A stretch of DNA of 64,000 nucleotides from Erpobdella octoculata (Eukaryota; Annelida; Clitellata; Hirudinida; Erpobdellidae). The notes beneath the pieces are model-generated. The model was not told where the DNA came from. It saw nothing but the letters and a program-made list of their open reading frames with translations, and did no database searches. Each line of letters starts with the position of its first letter. Within the stretch, counting starts at the first letter, position 1. Made by a program: the position numbers and the translations under genes. Where the stretch lies: NCBI GenBank assembly GCA_963978895.1, contig OZ022238.1, positions 39,718,820 to 39,782,819 on the forward strand, read 5' to 3'. Below are positions 51,501-61,690 of this stretch, in pieces.

Positions 51501-54500
51501 CCAAAACCTGGAATAGCATATTGCATTGCACATGCCACTGAAATGAAGGTGATTTGAATATTTTATGATTAAATTATTTTATAATGTTTATATACAATTT
51601 AAATTATATTAATTAGGCTGCTGGGCTAATGATTGAAAAAATCAGTTTAGATGAAAATTTGGATTAGAGATAAAGCTAAGCTGCTATTTTTAGTACATTT
51701 TCCCTATTCGTAGAAAAATTCAAAATTATTGCTTTTTATCCAGTGTTCTGCATCTCAATCAATTTTAAAAAGTAATAACATTATTCTTTTGCTTATCAGT
51801 AGCTGGTACGCCCAAGTGGAAAACCAGAGAAGGAAATTTGATTTGTTCTTAAGGGGGTATAACAAACTAGACAAAAACCTTCTGACTTTACAAGTTTCTG
51901 TGTTGTTTCTATTTTAGTTAACTTTGCTATAAGATTATAACTGTTTATATAAATATTGCTGCACATATTATGATATTATATATAATTTTATCTAATTCTT
52001 ATGCTTAGCGATTTCTGGAATTGAAAAAATCTCCCAATTAATTAATTTATTTGTTTAACAAGAATGTTTATATTTATTAGCACAATTTAATTTTTTCTAT
52101 TTGTATAGAATTAGAGATGCACCAATACTATCAGAATCAGCAGTATCAGCCTTTTTTCCAGGTATAGGTATCGGCATGGTGAAATTTTAAGGATCATTGG
52201 CCGATACCGATACTTTTAATCACATAGGATTCAACCGTCTTATGCAACAAGTTAAGCCTAATTATTGCCTTGCAAGCAGCAAAGACTTTTCCGATAAAGT
52301 ACTTCCTGCAATCTATAGCAAAGTGCTCAGTAAGGTTAAGACTATTATCAAAGATACTGAAAATATAAGCTTCACCACTGATATATGGACTAATGTTTCA
52401 AATCACTCTTTCATCAGCCTTACAGCCCACTGCATTAACGAAAATTATAACAGAAAAATTTTAGTACTACGGGTTGCACCATTCTCTAGGTCGCATAGAG
52501 CTAGCAGGATTGCAGAGGTGATTGAAAATGTAATCCATGATTTTGAAATTCCCTCGCATAAAATTCATCTTTTTGTTAGGGATAATGGTGCTAACAATGA
52601 AAAGACATTTCAGAAACTGCATACACTGGCTTGTCATGTTTTTTGCATACTCTACAATTAGTCATTTATGATGTTCTTTTTGAACAAAGGATTATAAAGG
52701 GTATCATTGCTAATGGCAAAAAAATTGTTGGACATTTTAGCCATTCTTCACTAGCTTGTAACAAATAAATAATTAAAGATCGAAAAGTATCGGCATCGGC
52801 TTCTCTCATAACACGAGTATCGGTATCGGCCATATTTATGGTATCGGTGCATCTCTATATAGAATTGTATATCTATTTATATATATTTATTTAATTATTG
52901 TTAGTTGGTTGTTGCTGCTTTATTTTATATGTAATCCTTTTTGTTGATATTTTATATAGGTTGAATTAGAAAGACCTCGCATGCCATGTCCTTATGATCC
53001 AAACCAGTTAGTATTTGATTTTTACATTTTTGTTTCTTTAGTTGTTTGATGGACTTCTCAAGAGTTAGTTAAAACTAATTTTTTTTCAAATATATAAAAT
53101 ATTCATTAAAACCATAGTGAGTTTTGAGATAAAATAATGGATTATTTGAGACCTAATGAATATTTGAATGTATTGACATTTTAGAGATCATGTTTATACA
53201 TTTATTATTATTGCTGAATACAATATTTGTTTTTAAATTAAGATTAAAAAACAATAAATTTATGGAATTATAGTTCCTGCTATTCTGACCAAGTAGATGG
53301 ACATCTGAAAAGATGCAACAGCCGACCATCTTTGAGACCTGTAAGTTTATCATTATTTAGCATTTGCAATTAATTTTAAGTTGTTTCCATTATAATAATT
53401 TATAACAAAATTGTTCTGCAGGTTTGTTTTCAAAAAGATATCAACCAAGGAACATGCAGCGATCCAGATGTTGAGGTTTGAAGCTTGTCTTAGATAAATG
53501 GCTGGTTTTTGTTTTTCTGTCTATAATAACATCATAATTAGTTGAATTTATTTGTATCATGGCACATATGGATCACTTTGTACTTAATAAGGGAAATTAA
53601 TAGTTAATTTAAGTACTTTATTATGTTTTAGATTAAATTACAAGATGTTAGTACAGAAGAACTTAATGGATTAATAAATAAATTAAAATCACTTCATGCA
53701 GGTTGGTCTACATTTGTTTTTATATGTACTAAGTAATAAATTATAGCTGTATTTTTTTTGTAATTTTTATTTTATTTTATTGTTTTTTCTTCAAGAATAT
53801 CTCTCGGACATAAATACTTCCATCAAGACTCATGATGTTTTCACAACAGCACTTCAAGACCCAAGCAATGGCTCTGTGGCTTTGAAACATTTGTTGCAGC
53901 AGGTGTTTTAGTAATATTCTTAGTAAATCTATTTGCAAAGTTCACATTGTCCATGTCATGAAATCTATTGGAACACAATTGAAAAAGTTTCAGTGTCACA
54001 CTGTCAACAGCCCTTTGTACAGAAGTGTTCACATGGATACTTATAAATATAAATAATTGTAGACAGACCTACATGATGTGGTTTTAGTTTATTTCTGGTT
54101 TCTTCTATACCAAATTACTGTAACTTAATTTATTTATCTTAAACCAATTCAGTTTTTGTGCATCTACTTTTATACTTACATAGAATCCCAGCCTCACTCA
54201 TTAAGAAATTAGAAAACTAAGAAATTCAGTGTAGAATGATGTTTTAAAATGTGTATATATGTATATAATTTGGTTTCCTGTATTTTACAAATAAAATTTG
54301 CAGGCTTCTCTTGTTGGTAACATGAGGGACTTGGATTTTCTTACAAACGCTACTACTTACATAGAATTTGGTGCTGGAAAAGGTGAATTAGCCTATTTAT
54401 CAATTGCTGCATATTTAATCTATTGTTCAATGAAGCGGTAAATATTTCTATAATTATACATTTTATATAATACTAGTAAGGTACCTGGGGTTTTTAGAGG

Positions 54501-54699
54501 TTTTTCTCTCTCGCTACCGTTTCCTTCCCCGCTTGCTCTCCCATTTCTGCTTGCTCACCTGCTCCACTCATTTTGTGACCAATTTCAATTATTTTTCATA
54601 AAAACCTTTTCCCATTGACTCCCAAGCTTGTATGAAATTTCATACGATCGGATGAATGGTATAGCAATCCATAAGTTACATACCCACACAGAGACAGTC

Positions 54700-54778
<79 letters not shown>

Positions 54779-56176
54779 TGTAAATTTAATATATGTTTTT
54801 TAATCAGGTGGCCTTTCTCACTGGGTACAATTAGCAAACCAAAATGAAGACTGCAAGTTTCTGTTAATTGAGAGAAGTAGTGTGAGGTATAAGGTACATT
54901 CATCTGCTCAAGCTTTTCTTTTCTACGGATGGCGGTCGATTATGACTTGGACTGACTTTTTTATTTATTTTAAAATGTAAATGAATTTAATTTGATGACT
55001 TAACCTTAATTTCTTATCCTTTGAAAAATTTTATTTATAGAAAGACAGTTACCACAAGGGGGCTGACCAAGGACCTAATTTTGAAAGATTAAAAATTGAC
55101 ATTGGAGATCTAGTTCTTGGTTGGTTGTGTTATTTTTATTGGTTCAAATTTACGTTAAAGAAATATTTTTAACTAATTTTTATTATTTCATTTCTATTTA
55201 TTTTTTTTCTGAAGATTCATTTCATTTGCTTGTTATTTGGACATTTCAGAGAAGGTTCCAGCATGTCAGGATTCGCCTAATGAAATTATTGGGATCGGCA
55301 AGCATCTATGCGGTGGTGCTACAGGTTTGTCGATTTCATTTTTTGACTTTAGAAACCAGCTGATTTTTTATCAATTAATTAATTATTTTTTTCTTTTATA
55401 GATCTTATGCTACGTTGTTTAATGAAGTCCAAAGATTCATTGTAAGAATTGAATAAATTGTAAGAATTAAAAAAATTATTTTACTACTAATTTTTTTTAA
55501 ATTCTAGAAAATTGAAAGGCATCGTATTAGCTCTCTGCTGTCATCACAGATGTTGCTGGAATTCTTATGTTGGACAGGAATGGTTTCTTAAACATAATTT
55601 TACTTTGAGAGATTTTAAGATCCTCACAAAAATATCTGCATGGGCTACATGTGGAATGAAACATTCTACTGTACAAGGTTAATTGATTTGGTTATATGTT
55701 TTAAAAAATATGCATCTTTGATTATTTTTATCATTTATGGCTTTATGGCATTTTAACTAAAACTAAGAAGTTGAGTTTTGTGAGAAATTGGCAAATTTTC
55801 TAATTATTTGGTTTAAAACCATTTCGATTAAATAATTGTTCAACTCTGTGAATCCCAAAATCATCATATTAATACAGAAACAGTAATTGAAGATATGGAA
55901 ACAGATTACAATCATCAGAGGTGTTTTATTCATTATTTTTTTGTTTTGAAAATATAAAAATGCATACAAATTTCCATTTCACTTTCAAGATATGGAAGTC
56001 TCACAACAGAAGAAAGAGAAGAAATTGGTTTCATGTCGAAAAACCTCATTGATCTTGGAAGGATTGAGTATCTTAAAAGAAACAATTTCAGTGCAAATCT
56101 TATGGAATATGTTACTAAAAGGACAACACTTGAGAATTTTGCGATTGTTGCCAAGTCATTCAAGACTCAAGAATAA
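45518..56176 (+). CDS. TRMT13: tRNA:m4X (2'-O) methyltransferase TRM13, 15 exons
   Basis: Phase-consistent exons: 45518-45755, 51448-51548, 52960-53006, 53274-53340, 53422-53475, 53632-53701, 53796-53902, 54304-54382, 54808-54893, 55041-55119, 55250-55324, 55402-55441, 55508-55677, 55878-55920, 55990-56176. They give 480 residues, close to the human length as I recall it. The enzyme 2'-O-methylates position 4 of certain tRNA acceptor stems using S-adenosylmethionine. Seen here: a CCCH finger (Cys24, 35, 46, His49), a second CCCH finger with identical C-x10-C-x10-C-x2-H spacing (Cys83, 94, 105, His108), a U11-48K-type CHHC finger (Cys123, His129, His139, Cys143) whose first His codon spans a splice junction, the SAM loop 'EFGAGKG' (249-255), 'IGIGKHLCGGATDL' (323-336) and 'LALCCHHRC' (355-363). 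The doubled CCCH finger is unusual. Intron 1 (5.7 kb) and intron 2 carry transposons. Confidence 0.92.
46020..46212 (+). mobile_element. dispersed non-LTR-like repeat (copy 4, head and body)
   Basis: It starts after a (TATG)n tract with 'CACCATTCATCCGATCGTAA', continues through 'TGAGAGTCAAGGGGAATCAA', and enters the GAGCGG-rich body before breaking into a TATG microsatellite (46203-46293). It lies in TRMT13 intron 1. Confidence 0.6.
46294..46545 (-). mobile_element. dispersed non-LTR-like repeat (inverted copy 5)
   Basis: It begins with the inverted terminus 'ACTAGCGGAGATACCCGGCG' and runs into pyrimidine-rich 'CCCGTTCCCGCTCACGC' iterations. With copy 6 at 46640-46975 it forms an inverted pair separated by about 90 bp. 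Confidence 0.65.
46640..46975 (+). mobile_element. dispersed non-LTR-like repeat (copy 6)
   Basis: Over twenty iterations of 'GAGCGGGAACGGGAAAGCGA' type units followed by the terminus 'CCCCGGGTAACCCCGCTAGT'. Open frames rich in Arg-Glu-Ser across it are artefacts of the repeat. Confidence 0.65.
47680..48345 (-). pseudogene. MULE-type transposase C-terminal relic
   Basis: Reading the - strand: a broken 'VVCSRHLRENVNRKLDDLVG' piece near 48330-48270, an (ATT)n-interrupted stretch, then 48183-48001 ('WINNNCESINHVLKQEVQWH', stop) and 47994-47680 ('PELIDKLKSLVDFQYLEASR', 'GDFRL', 'HRLSPGSWIKLTLSQQE', 'VVSSDGMLTIP', 'GKKLNQRT'). The 'NN.CES.N..LK' block followed by the 'P.LI..L' helix is typical of Mutator-like transposases. 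At least one stop and one frameshift break it. Confidence 0.6.
48481..49191. mobile_element. hAT-type non-autonomous element D (711 bp) nested in the MULE arm
   Basis: The ends are CAGAGATGTTGCGAGTAC and (inverted right) CAGAGATGTAGTACTTGG. The flanks are an exact 8-bp duplication GCTCGTGT (48473-48480 and 49192-49199). 'GAGTAC' or its complement is iterated inside both ends (48493-48585 and 49095-49182). No coding is present. The uninterrupted version of the target exists in the left MULE arm near 47404-47440. Confidence 0.88.
49925..50425 (+). mobile_element. dispersed non-LTR-like repeat (diverged copy 7)
   Basis: A head with 'TGTTTGTATGTATGTCTGTC', AAACCAATTTTAACCAAATT, then a body with GAGAGA and AGCAAG iterations, ending 'ACCCAGGCAATGATGGGTAA' and 'CCTGCTA'. 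This is the most complete but most diverged copy, in TRMT13 intron 1. Confidence 0.5.
50426..51447. other. remainder of TRMT13 intron 1
   Basis: AT-rich intron sequence; no further feature supported. Confidence 0.5.
52112..52857 (+). mobile_element. hAT element E (746 bp, internally deleted) in TRMT13 intron 2
   Basis: The ends are TAGAGATGCACCAATAC and (inverted right) TAGAGATGCACCGATAC. The flanks are an exact 8-bp duplication TATAGAAT (52104-52111 and 52858-52865). 'GGTATCGGC' or 'CCGATACC' is iterated inside each end. A hAT transposase fragment runs from about 52197 ('SFTTDIWTNVSNHSFISLTA', 'HLFVRDNGANNEK') to about 52631. It then shifts one frame at a T run and continues as 'CFLHTLQLVIYDVLFEQ' and 'IVGHFSHSSLACNK' to 52767. 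The N-terminal BED finger and the C-terminal dimerisation domain are absent, so it is non-autonomous. Confidence 0.9.
54476..54772 (-). mobile_element. dispersed non-LTR-like repeat (inverted copy 8) plus TA tract
   Basis: The inverted terminus 'ACTAGTAAGGTACCTGGGGT', a pyrimidine-rich body, then the inverted head ('ATACGATCGGATGAATGGTA'), followed by (TA)n at 54702-54772. It lies in TRMT13 intron 8, between the exons that encode the two halves of the SAM loop region. Confidence 0.65.
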
Positions 56177-56852
56177 TTTTAATTATTACTAAGTGTGTTT
56201 TATTTCGTTCTTAATATCTCAAAAGCTTCAGCATGTCCATATTTATGAATGGGAGTTCTGTATGATGAGCAATCAAATATGAAAGAATTGAAAGAAAACT
56301 ATTTGAAGTGATTTTTCAATTCACAACTCAGAATTGTGATATCACACAGGCTCCAGCAATTTACGACAAAAATTAGCAGTAGGTTAAAAGCAGCGATAGT
56401 AAAAAAAAGTTGGTACACAATCAGATTTTCATAATATCTGCTAATCTCAAAAAGTGGAGATGACCTTTATAAATTCACGAGAATGAAAAATTGTCATGAG
56501 CTTCTATCTCTATGGTGGGCGCTACTTGGCCCGGCATAAAAGATGAAAAAAACCGGAATTAAGGCAAAACATATTAATCTGGATTGAGTTTAGGAAGTAG
56601 AGTCATTGATATCTGGTACACTCTATATAACGAAAAATTAAAATCAAATACCAATAGTATAGAAAAGGGGCTTATATGTAGTCTACAAATCTGATGATAG
56701 GACACCTGAATCCCCATTCTGCTAACTTCCATCCCTGTCCACTACCGTTCAATATTTCTAAGCATAAAAACAAATATCAACATAAACGATTTTATCAATT
56801 TATTAAAACACGAAATTAAATGTTTGAAATTGATGTCAACTGCAAAATCAAT

Positions 56853-59030
56853 TTATTTGTTTAAACCGTGTAAAAAAAGTAACCCATCGATACTCTCTGG
56901 GCCAAGTTGACATCTTCTGTCATCAATTGTCAGACCAGCCAACGAAAATACTTTTTCCGATGGCGTACTGTAAGCTGGAATGCACTGCAGGGATTTGACA
57001 ACTGTATTGAGTTTAGGCCATGAAATTGATTTCTGTGCCAAAAATTCTGAAATGTCCATATGCTCGGGATTTGCAACATACTCTTCTAACTGAGAAAAAA
57101 CATGATTAAAATAATATAATTTCATCATGCTAAATAAATGATTTGTTAATAGAAATAAGAATTAATTACCTCATTTGTAACCACCTTTGAATTCTTTGCA
57201 AAAAAAACCCATCCTCATAACGACTTTTTTTCTACGGAGGTTTAGTTAGTCATCTCTTACTTCAATAGATGAAACCATACTTAACATAGTACCCACAATG
57301 TGTTTTGCCCTTATAATTTCTTCCAAATTTAATATTGTTAGATTTTCTTTTAAACCTTGGTCCAGAAATGTAACTGAATAGTGATAATCCGTAACAGGAA
57401 AATATTTTTCAAGGTTTCGTGACAACAACTTTTACAAATTACCTATTGTACTATTGTTGATTCACTTGATTGGTTCTTAAGTTTTTCATTAAACATAATT
57501 TTGTAGGTAAAACTAGATGTAGAAAAGGACCAGTATCAGTTGAAAGAAATTTGGTGGCCAAGTCGAAGGGTGTCAAAATGTCGATTAGTGACTTCAATAG
57601 TGAATCATTAATTAATGTCCAGCACTAACTGCACAATGTATTGCATTTCACACATTTAACAAATGCTGATAAGGTGTGGTCGATTTCTATGTTGAAAAAG
57701 TATTCCCACACTTTACTTTTTTAAACGAACTTCAATCTCGCACAGGTGAATGAAGTTAGCAACGAAGCGGGAAACGATGTCTATTTTCACTCCGAATCGC
57801 CACAAATTAATTGAATAAAAAATAAACTAAAATTGTCCACCCTTTCAAACAAATGTTTTCTTGTAGAGAAATATCAGCTTGATTAAACAGTGCAAAAATT
57901 ATTTTGAAATATTTATTGACACTTTATGAAAAATGCCTTCCACAACTTGACCTTACAAATATGTTACCGACACAGCCAATCAGAAACTAATTATTCAAAA
58001 AAAAAATAAAATTATCCGCCCCTTCAAACAAATGTCTTCTTATAGCAAATTTAACGAAGAATTCAAATATCTAATTACATTTTACACTTTCCTAGTGACA
58101 AAAAATAATAAACGTCATTTACAGAAATGCTTCCGCTTTCAATCGATCCGAATCGCCACAAATTAATTAAATAAAAAATAAACTAAAATTGTCTGCCTTT
58201 TCAAGCAACTGTTTTCTTGTAGAGAAATATAAGCTTGATTGAACAGTGCAAAAATTATTTTAAAATATATATTGACACTTTATGAAAAATGCCTTCCACG
58301 ACTTGACCTTACAAATATGTTACCGACACAGCCAATCAGAAACAAATTAATCACAAAAAAATAAAATTATCCGCCCCTTCAAACAAATGTATTCTTATAG
58401 CAAATTTAACGTAGAATTCAAATATCTAATTACATTTTACACTTTCCTAGTGACAAATAATAATTGCCGAAAATCGTTGCCCGAAGCGTTGCTAACTTCC
58501 TGGAGCTATCTCGCACTTCTTTTTCAAACTAGCTCTTGAACTTCGGATTTTTCCATAATTAAGTGAAAAAATCGATATATTTAATTCAAGACAAATAATG
58601 GTCTTCAACGAATAACGGAATAGACTACTGAGATTGCCACCGATAGGAAACATGAAAATTAGTCACTGCTATTGCCCCGATGGTTCGTCGGGGTTGCATT
58701 CGGTGGGACAACAGCAATTTTACCGCTTATTGCCCCGGCTACCGGCTAGGTAATAGTTATAACGTAAAAATCAATGCCGGACGAAATTACGAATGTAAAC
58801 AAAGAAACTTTAAAACATAGAAAAACCAAATCAAACTAATCTTAAACATCATTTTATAAAAAAATTTTTTTAACAAATCCATTGCCGCGGTATTACCGTG
58901 AATTTCAAATCCATTACCGCGGTATCACCGTGAGTTTTGGTCCATTACCGCTGTAATACCGCAAATACTGTTTCCATTACCGCGGATTCCGCGGTTTTTC
59001 CGTTGTCCCCATTACCGTGCAGGCCTCTAG
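56853..59030 (-). mobile_element. hAT element F relic (CCGCGGTAAT iterons)
   Basis: A - strand frame at 57128-56853 encodes a hAT C-terminal domain ('WPKLNTVVKSLQCIPAYSTP', 'SEKVFSLAGL', 'DDRRCQLGPESIDGLLFLHG'). Upstream (57428-57246) another piece of the same protein is frameshifted away. The right end of the element is marked by 'CCATTACCGTGCAGGCCTCT' near 59010-59029, preceded by at least four 'CCATTACCGCGGTA' iterations (58875-58990). The left end was not found, so the boundary at 56853 is only that of the coding relic. A 356-bp tandem duplication lies inside. Confidence 0.6.
57792..58470. repeat. tandem duplication with 356-bp period
   Basis: 57792-58147 and 58148 to about 58470 are the same sequence with small differences; both contain 'CCGAATCGCCACAAATTAAT', 'ATGCCTTCCACAACTTGACC' or its variant, and 'AATTACATTTTACACTTTCC'. 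It lies inside hAT relic F. Confidence 0.88.
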
Positions 59031-59349
59031 TGTGTGTGTGGCTTTCTCTGTATGCAAATCTTGCAAGTAAAATTTAACCAGCTTTTTGACTAGCTAGGAA
59101 GCTGAAACTTTCAGCATAGCTTTATATTGGATGACAATACATAATTCAATTAAAAAAATTAATTTGAACATCTTTTGTATTTATAAATCGAGGGTATTTG
59201 AAATTAAAGTTTGTGTTAAAAAACTTGTTTTTTCATTTACTTGTTCATACTTGTATTCAACTCAATAACTGTACGTGATAGAATAAAACTTGTTTTACAT
59301 TTCACATTTTTATTTAGAAAATAATTATACTTAAAATTTTTTTTATATT

Positions 59350-59600
59350 TTACAAAGTTCCACTATAAATTTGCAGCTCACAAAAAGCAAGGTATCCACC
59401 GCTAGGAGGTGTTATGATGGCTTGTTGTATGATGACATATTCTGCTGGTGGAGTTGATGGAATGCAATTAACTCTGAACCACTGTGCATTCATGGGAGTG
59501 TCAGAGTGTTTTCCACATAACGGGTATTTGTTTCTCATAGGAACTTGTTCAAACCAGGAAAAGTTTGTTACTCCAACTGTGAGATTTCTAACGCGATTTG
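59350..59600 (-). CDS. terminal exon of a galactose-binding (F5/8C/fucolectin-like) protein, partial
   Basis: On the - strand, after an acceptor (TTTTCAG, complement of 59601-59607), the frame reads 'NRVRNLTVGVTNFSWFEQV', 'CGKHSDTPMNAQWFRVNC', 'PPAEYVIIQQAII' and 'GGYLAFCELQIYSGTL', then stops at 59350. A 'V.N..V.V' strand, two mid cysteines and a closing 'L..CE..IY' are the end of a discoidin or fucolectin-type galactose-binding domain. These are usually secreted lectins. The exon starts with two bases of a split codon, so earlier exons should lie at higher coordinates. None was recognised there, where a fold-back repeat and a hAT element sit, so the gene may be broken or continue beyond the window. 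Confidence 0.45.
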
Positions 59601-59762
59601 CTGAAAATTATAATAAAAACACGATTATATTTTTCATGAATAGGATTTTTTAATCAGAAAAAAACATTTTTTTTATATTGTAAGGTTTGTTTTAATTTGT
59701 TTTTTAGTTTTATTTTAAAGAAGGAATTTTCAAACATTTCGCTGATGTCCCAAAACACATTT

Positions 59763-60752
59763 TTGAATAATACTATAACAAAAAAGATTTTTAAAAGCAT
59801 GCTTTTATTTAAATACACTAACAATATAAAATAAATTGTAAACATAAAAGCATGGGTGCCCGCAGGGGAGGCGCTTTCCTCCTGGATTTGTTCTTAAAAA
59901 TTTTTTTTAGACAAAAATAGACCAAAAGTTTATAATTATTTGTATTAGCAGGGGGCAAGGGGCGCTAGACCCTGGTTTTGTTCCTTAAAAATGTGTTTTT
60001 AGTAAAAAAAAAAAAATTATTTTATAATTACTCATATATTTACATGGGCGCCCGCAGGGGGAAGGGGGCCACTAGCCTCCCCAGGATTAATTGATTAAAA
60101 AAAGTTTTTAGACAAAAATAAAAAAATGTATTAATTAAAACATTTATAGTTAATTGTAACAACTTTAACTCCTTCCATTGACATATCGATATTATCCTCA
60201 TCATTATCTTTGGAGATGCATCCCCAATGCTCTACTTTTGCTTGATTTCCCCTCTCATTTGTATACAATTTTCCAAACTTTTTCTGCAAAGCCGTTATGG
60301 AACTAAATTTTTATCTAACAATGATAGTTTGGCTATGTCGGAGATATGAACCTCTCCAACTAAAGTATTTTTGTAATTTTCAGCGTGTTTTTAAAACATT
60401 TCTAAATTTGTGTTATGATGTAAAATAAAATAAAGTTAACTGAAAATTGTACTCTATATACCCAATTTTAAACAAAAAAATTTCTTGGGGCTGAATTGAG
60501 CCCCAAGAGCCCATACAACTTTGGAAAAAAAGAAAAGAAAGAATTTGAGAAAATATGCAAAAAAAGAAAAACAAGAAGCTTGCCCCCTGGAAAAATTTCT
60601 GCGGGCGCCCATGCATAAAAGCGTAGGAAGCTTTCCTTTGCATTCATACGATTGCAACAATTGCTTTCCACGCTTTTATGTTTACAATTTATTTTATCCT
60701 TTTTGGAGCATTTAAATAAAAACGTGTTTTTAAAAATCTTTTTTTTAATAGT
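59763..60752. repeat. fold-back palindrome carrying hAT element G
   Basis: 59763-59850 and the complement of about 60668-60752 are inverted copies (both contain 'AAATAAATTGTAAACATAAA' and a 'AAGATTTTTAAAA' block). Without the inserted hAT element the palindrome would have a short loop containing 'GATTGCAACAATTGC'. Confidence 0.7.
59851..60613. mobile_element. hAT-type non-autonomous element G (763 bp) with 8-bp target duplication
   Basis: The ends are CATGGGTGCCCGCAG and (inverted right) CATGGGCGCCCGCAG. The flanks are identical CATAAAAG (59843-59850 and 60614-60621). The left-end motif GCCCGCAGGGG is repeated inside near 60048, with a decayed 'AGCAGGGGGCAAGGGGCGC' near 59946. No transposase was recognised. 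Confidence 0.85.
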
Positions 60753-60854
60753 ATTATTTTCAACTTTTTAGTTTTTGATTTTTTCATTCGATTTTTAAAG
60801 ACCAAAACTTTTAGTAGAAGAGAAATATGAAAAAAAGATTTTGTTCACGGTAAT

Positions 60855-60945
60855 TATCTCACATTGACTCTCAAGGTTGTGTGAAAATTTCATTGCGATC
60901 GGATGAATGGTGTAGCAATGCATAAAGGACATACAGACAGTCATT
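60855..60945 (-). mobile_element. dispersed non-LTR-like repeat (head only, inverted)
   Basis: 'GACTCTCAAGGTTGTGTGAA' and 'GCGATCGGATGAATGGTGTA' form the inverted head block of the family; the body and terminus are missing. Confidence 0.6.
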
Positions 60946-61145
60946 TTTACAACGTTCTTATTAGGTCACAATGTTGTTTGTGTGTTTGTCCGATGTCTCT
61001 GGGCATGTACTTACAGTTATGATTTTTGGATATGTTATAGATTAATGTTGATAGAATATAAATACCAATTCTGAGAATGATTAGCCAACTAATAAAAAAG
61101 TTATGTGCAGACAAATCATAACTAACTACTTCTCGCTTTCTCCTT

Positions 61146-61192
<47 letters not shown>

Positions 61193-61690
61193 GGATGCCA
61201 TGCGCGAGAGTGAGAGAGTGACAGAAGGAGAAGGCGAAAAAACTCGATGATGAGTCAGAAGAACTTCGATAAGCATGCATGCTGTAACCATGGAATTCTA
61301 GATATACTGACAGGAAGGTTAGCCTCAAATAAAGTCGGAATCGGCACGTTGAGGCCTATGCTGTGCACTCTGCAGTAGTGTGCACGCAGTTGTTTAGTTA
61401 GCATGCATGCAGTTTGAGCCGATCAAATGTTTATTTCGTATAATTTAGTTGTGAGCTCCGCTGTTCTTTTAATTGTCATTCGTTAAGTTTGTGTTTATAT
61501 ATTTTTATGTTTATGTATTAAGTGTTTGGTAAGATATTTTAGTTTATATTATATTTATATTGTTGTTTGATTAGCTATCGCAGTTACACTATCTCGCTTC
61601 TTCACTTTAGAAGTTCGGAGTAGACTCAGTAGTAGAGTAATAATTACTAATATTAATTCGTAATAAAAGTCTTTCTATATATGATCTGGT
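60946..61690. other. no recognised gene; CT microsatellite with hairpin
   Basis: (CT)n at 61150-61190 continues into a small palindrome ('CTCTCGCATGG' and 'CCATGCGCGAGAG') and GA-rich sequence. No gene is supported. Confidence 0.55.
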
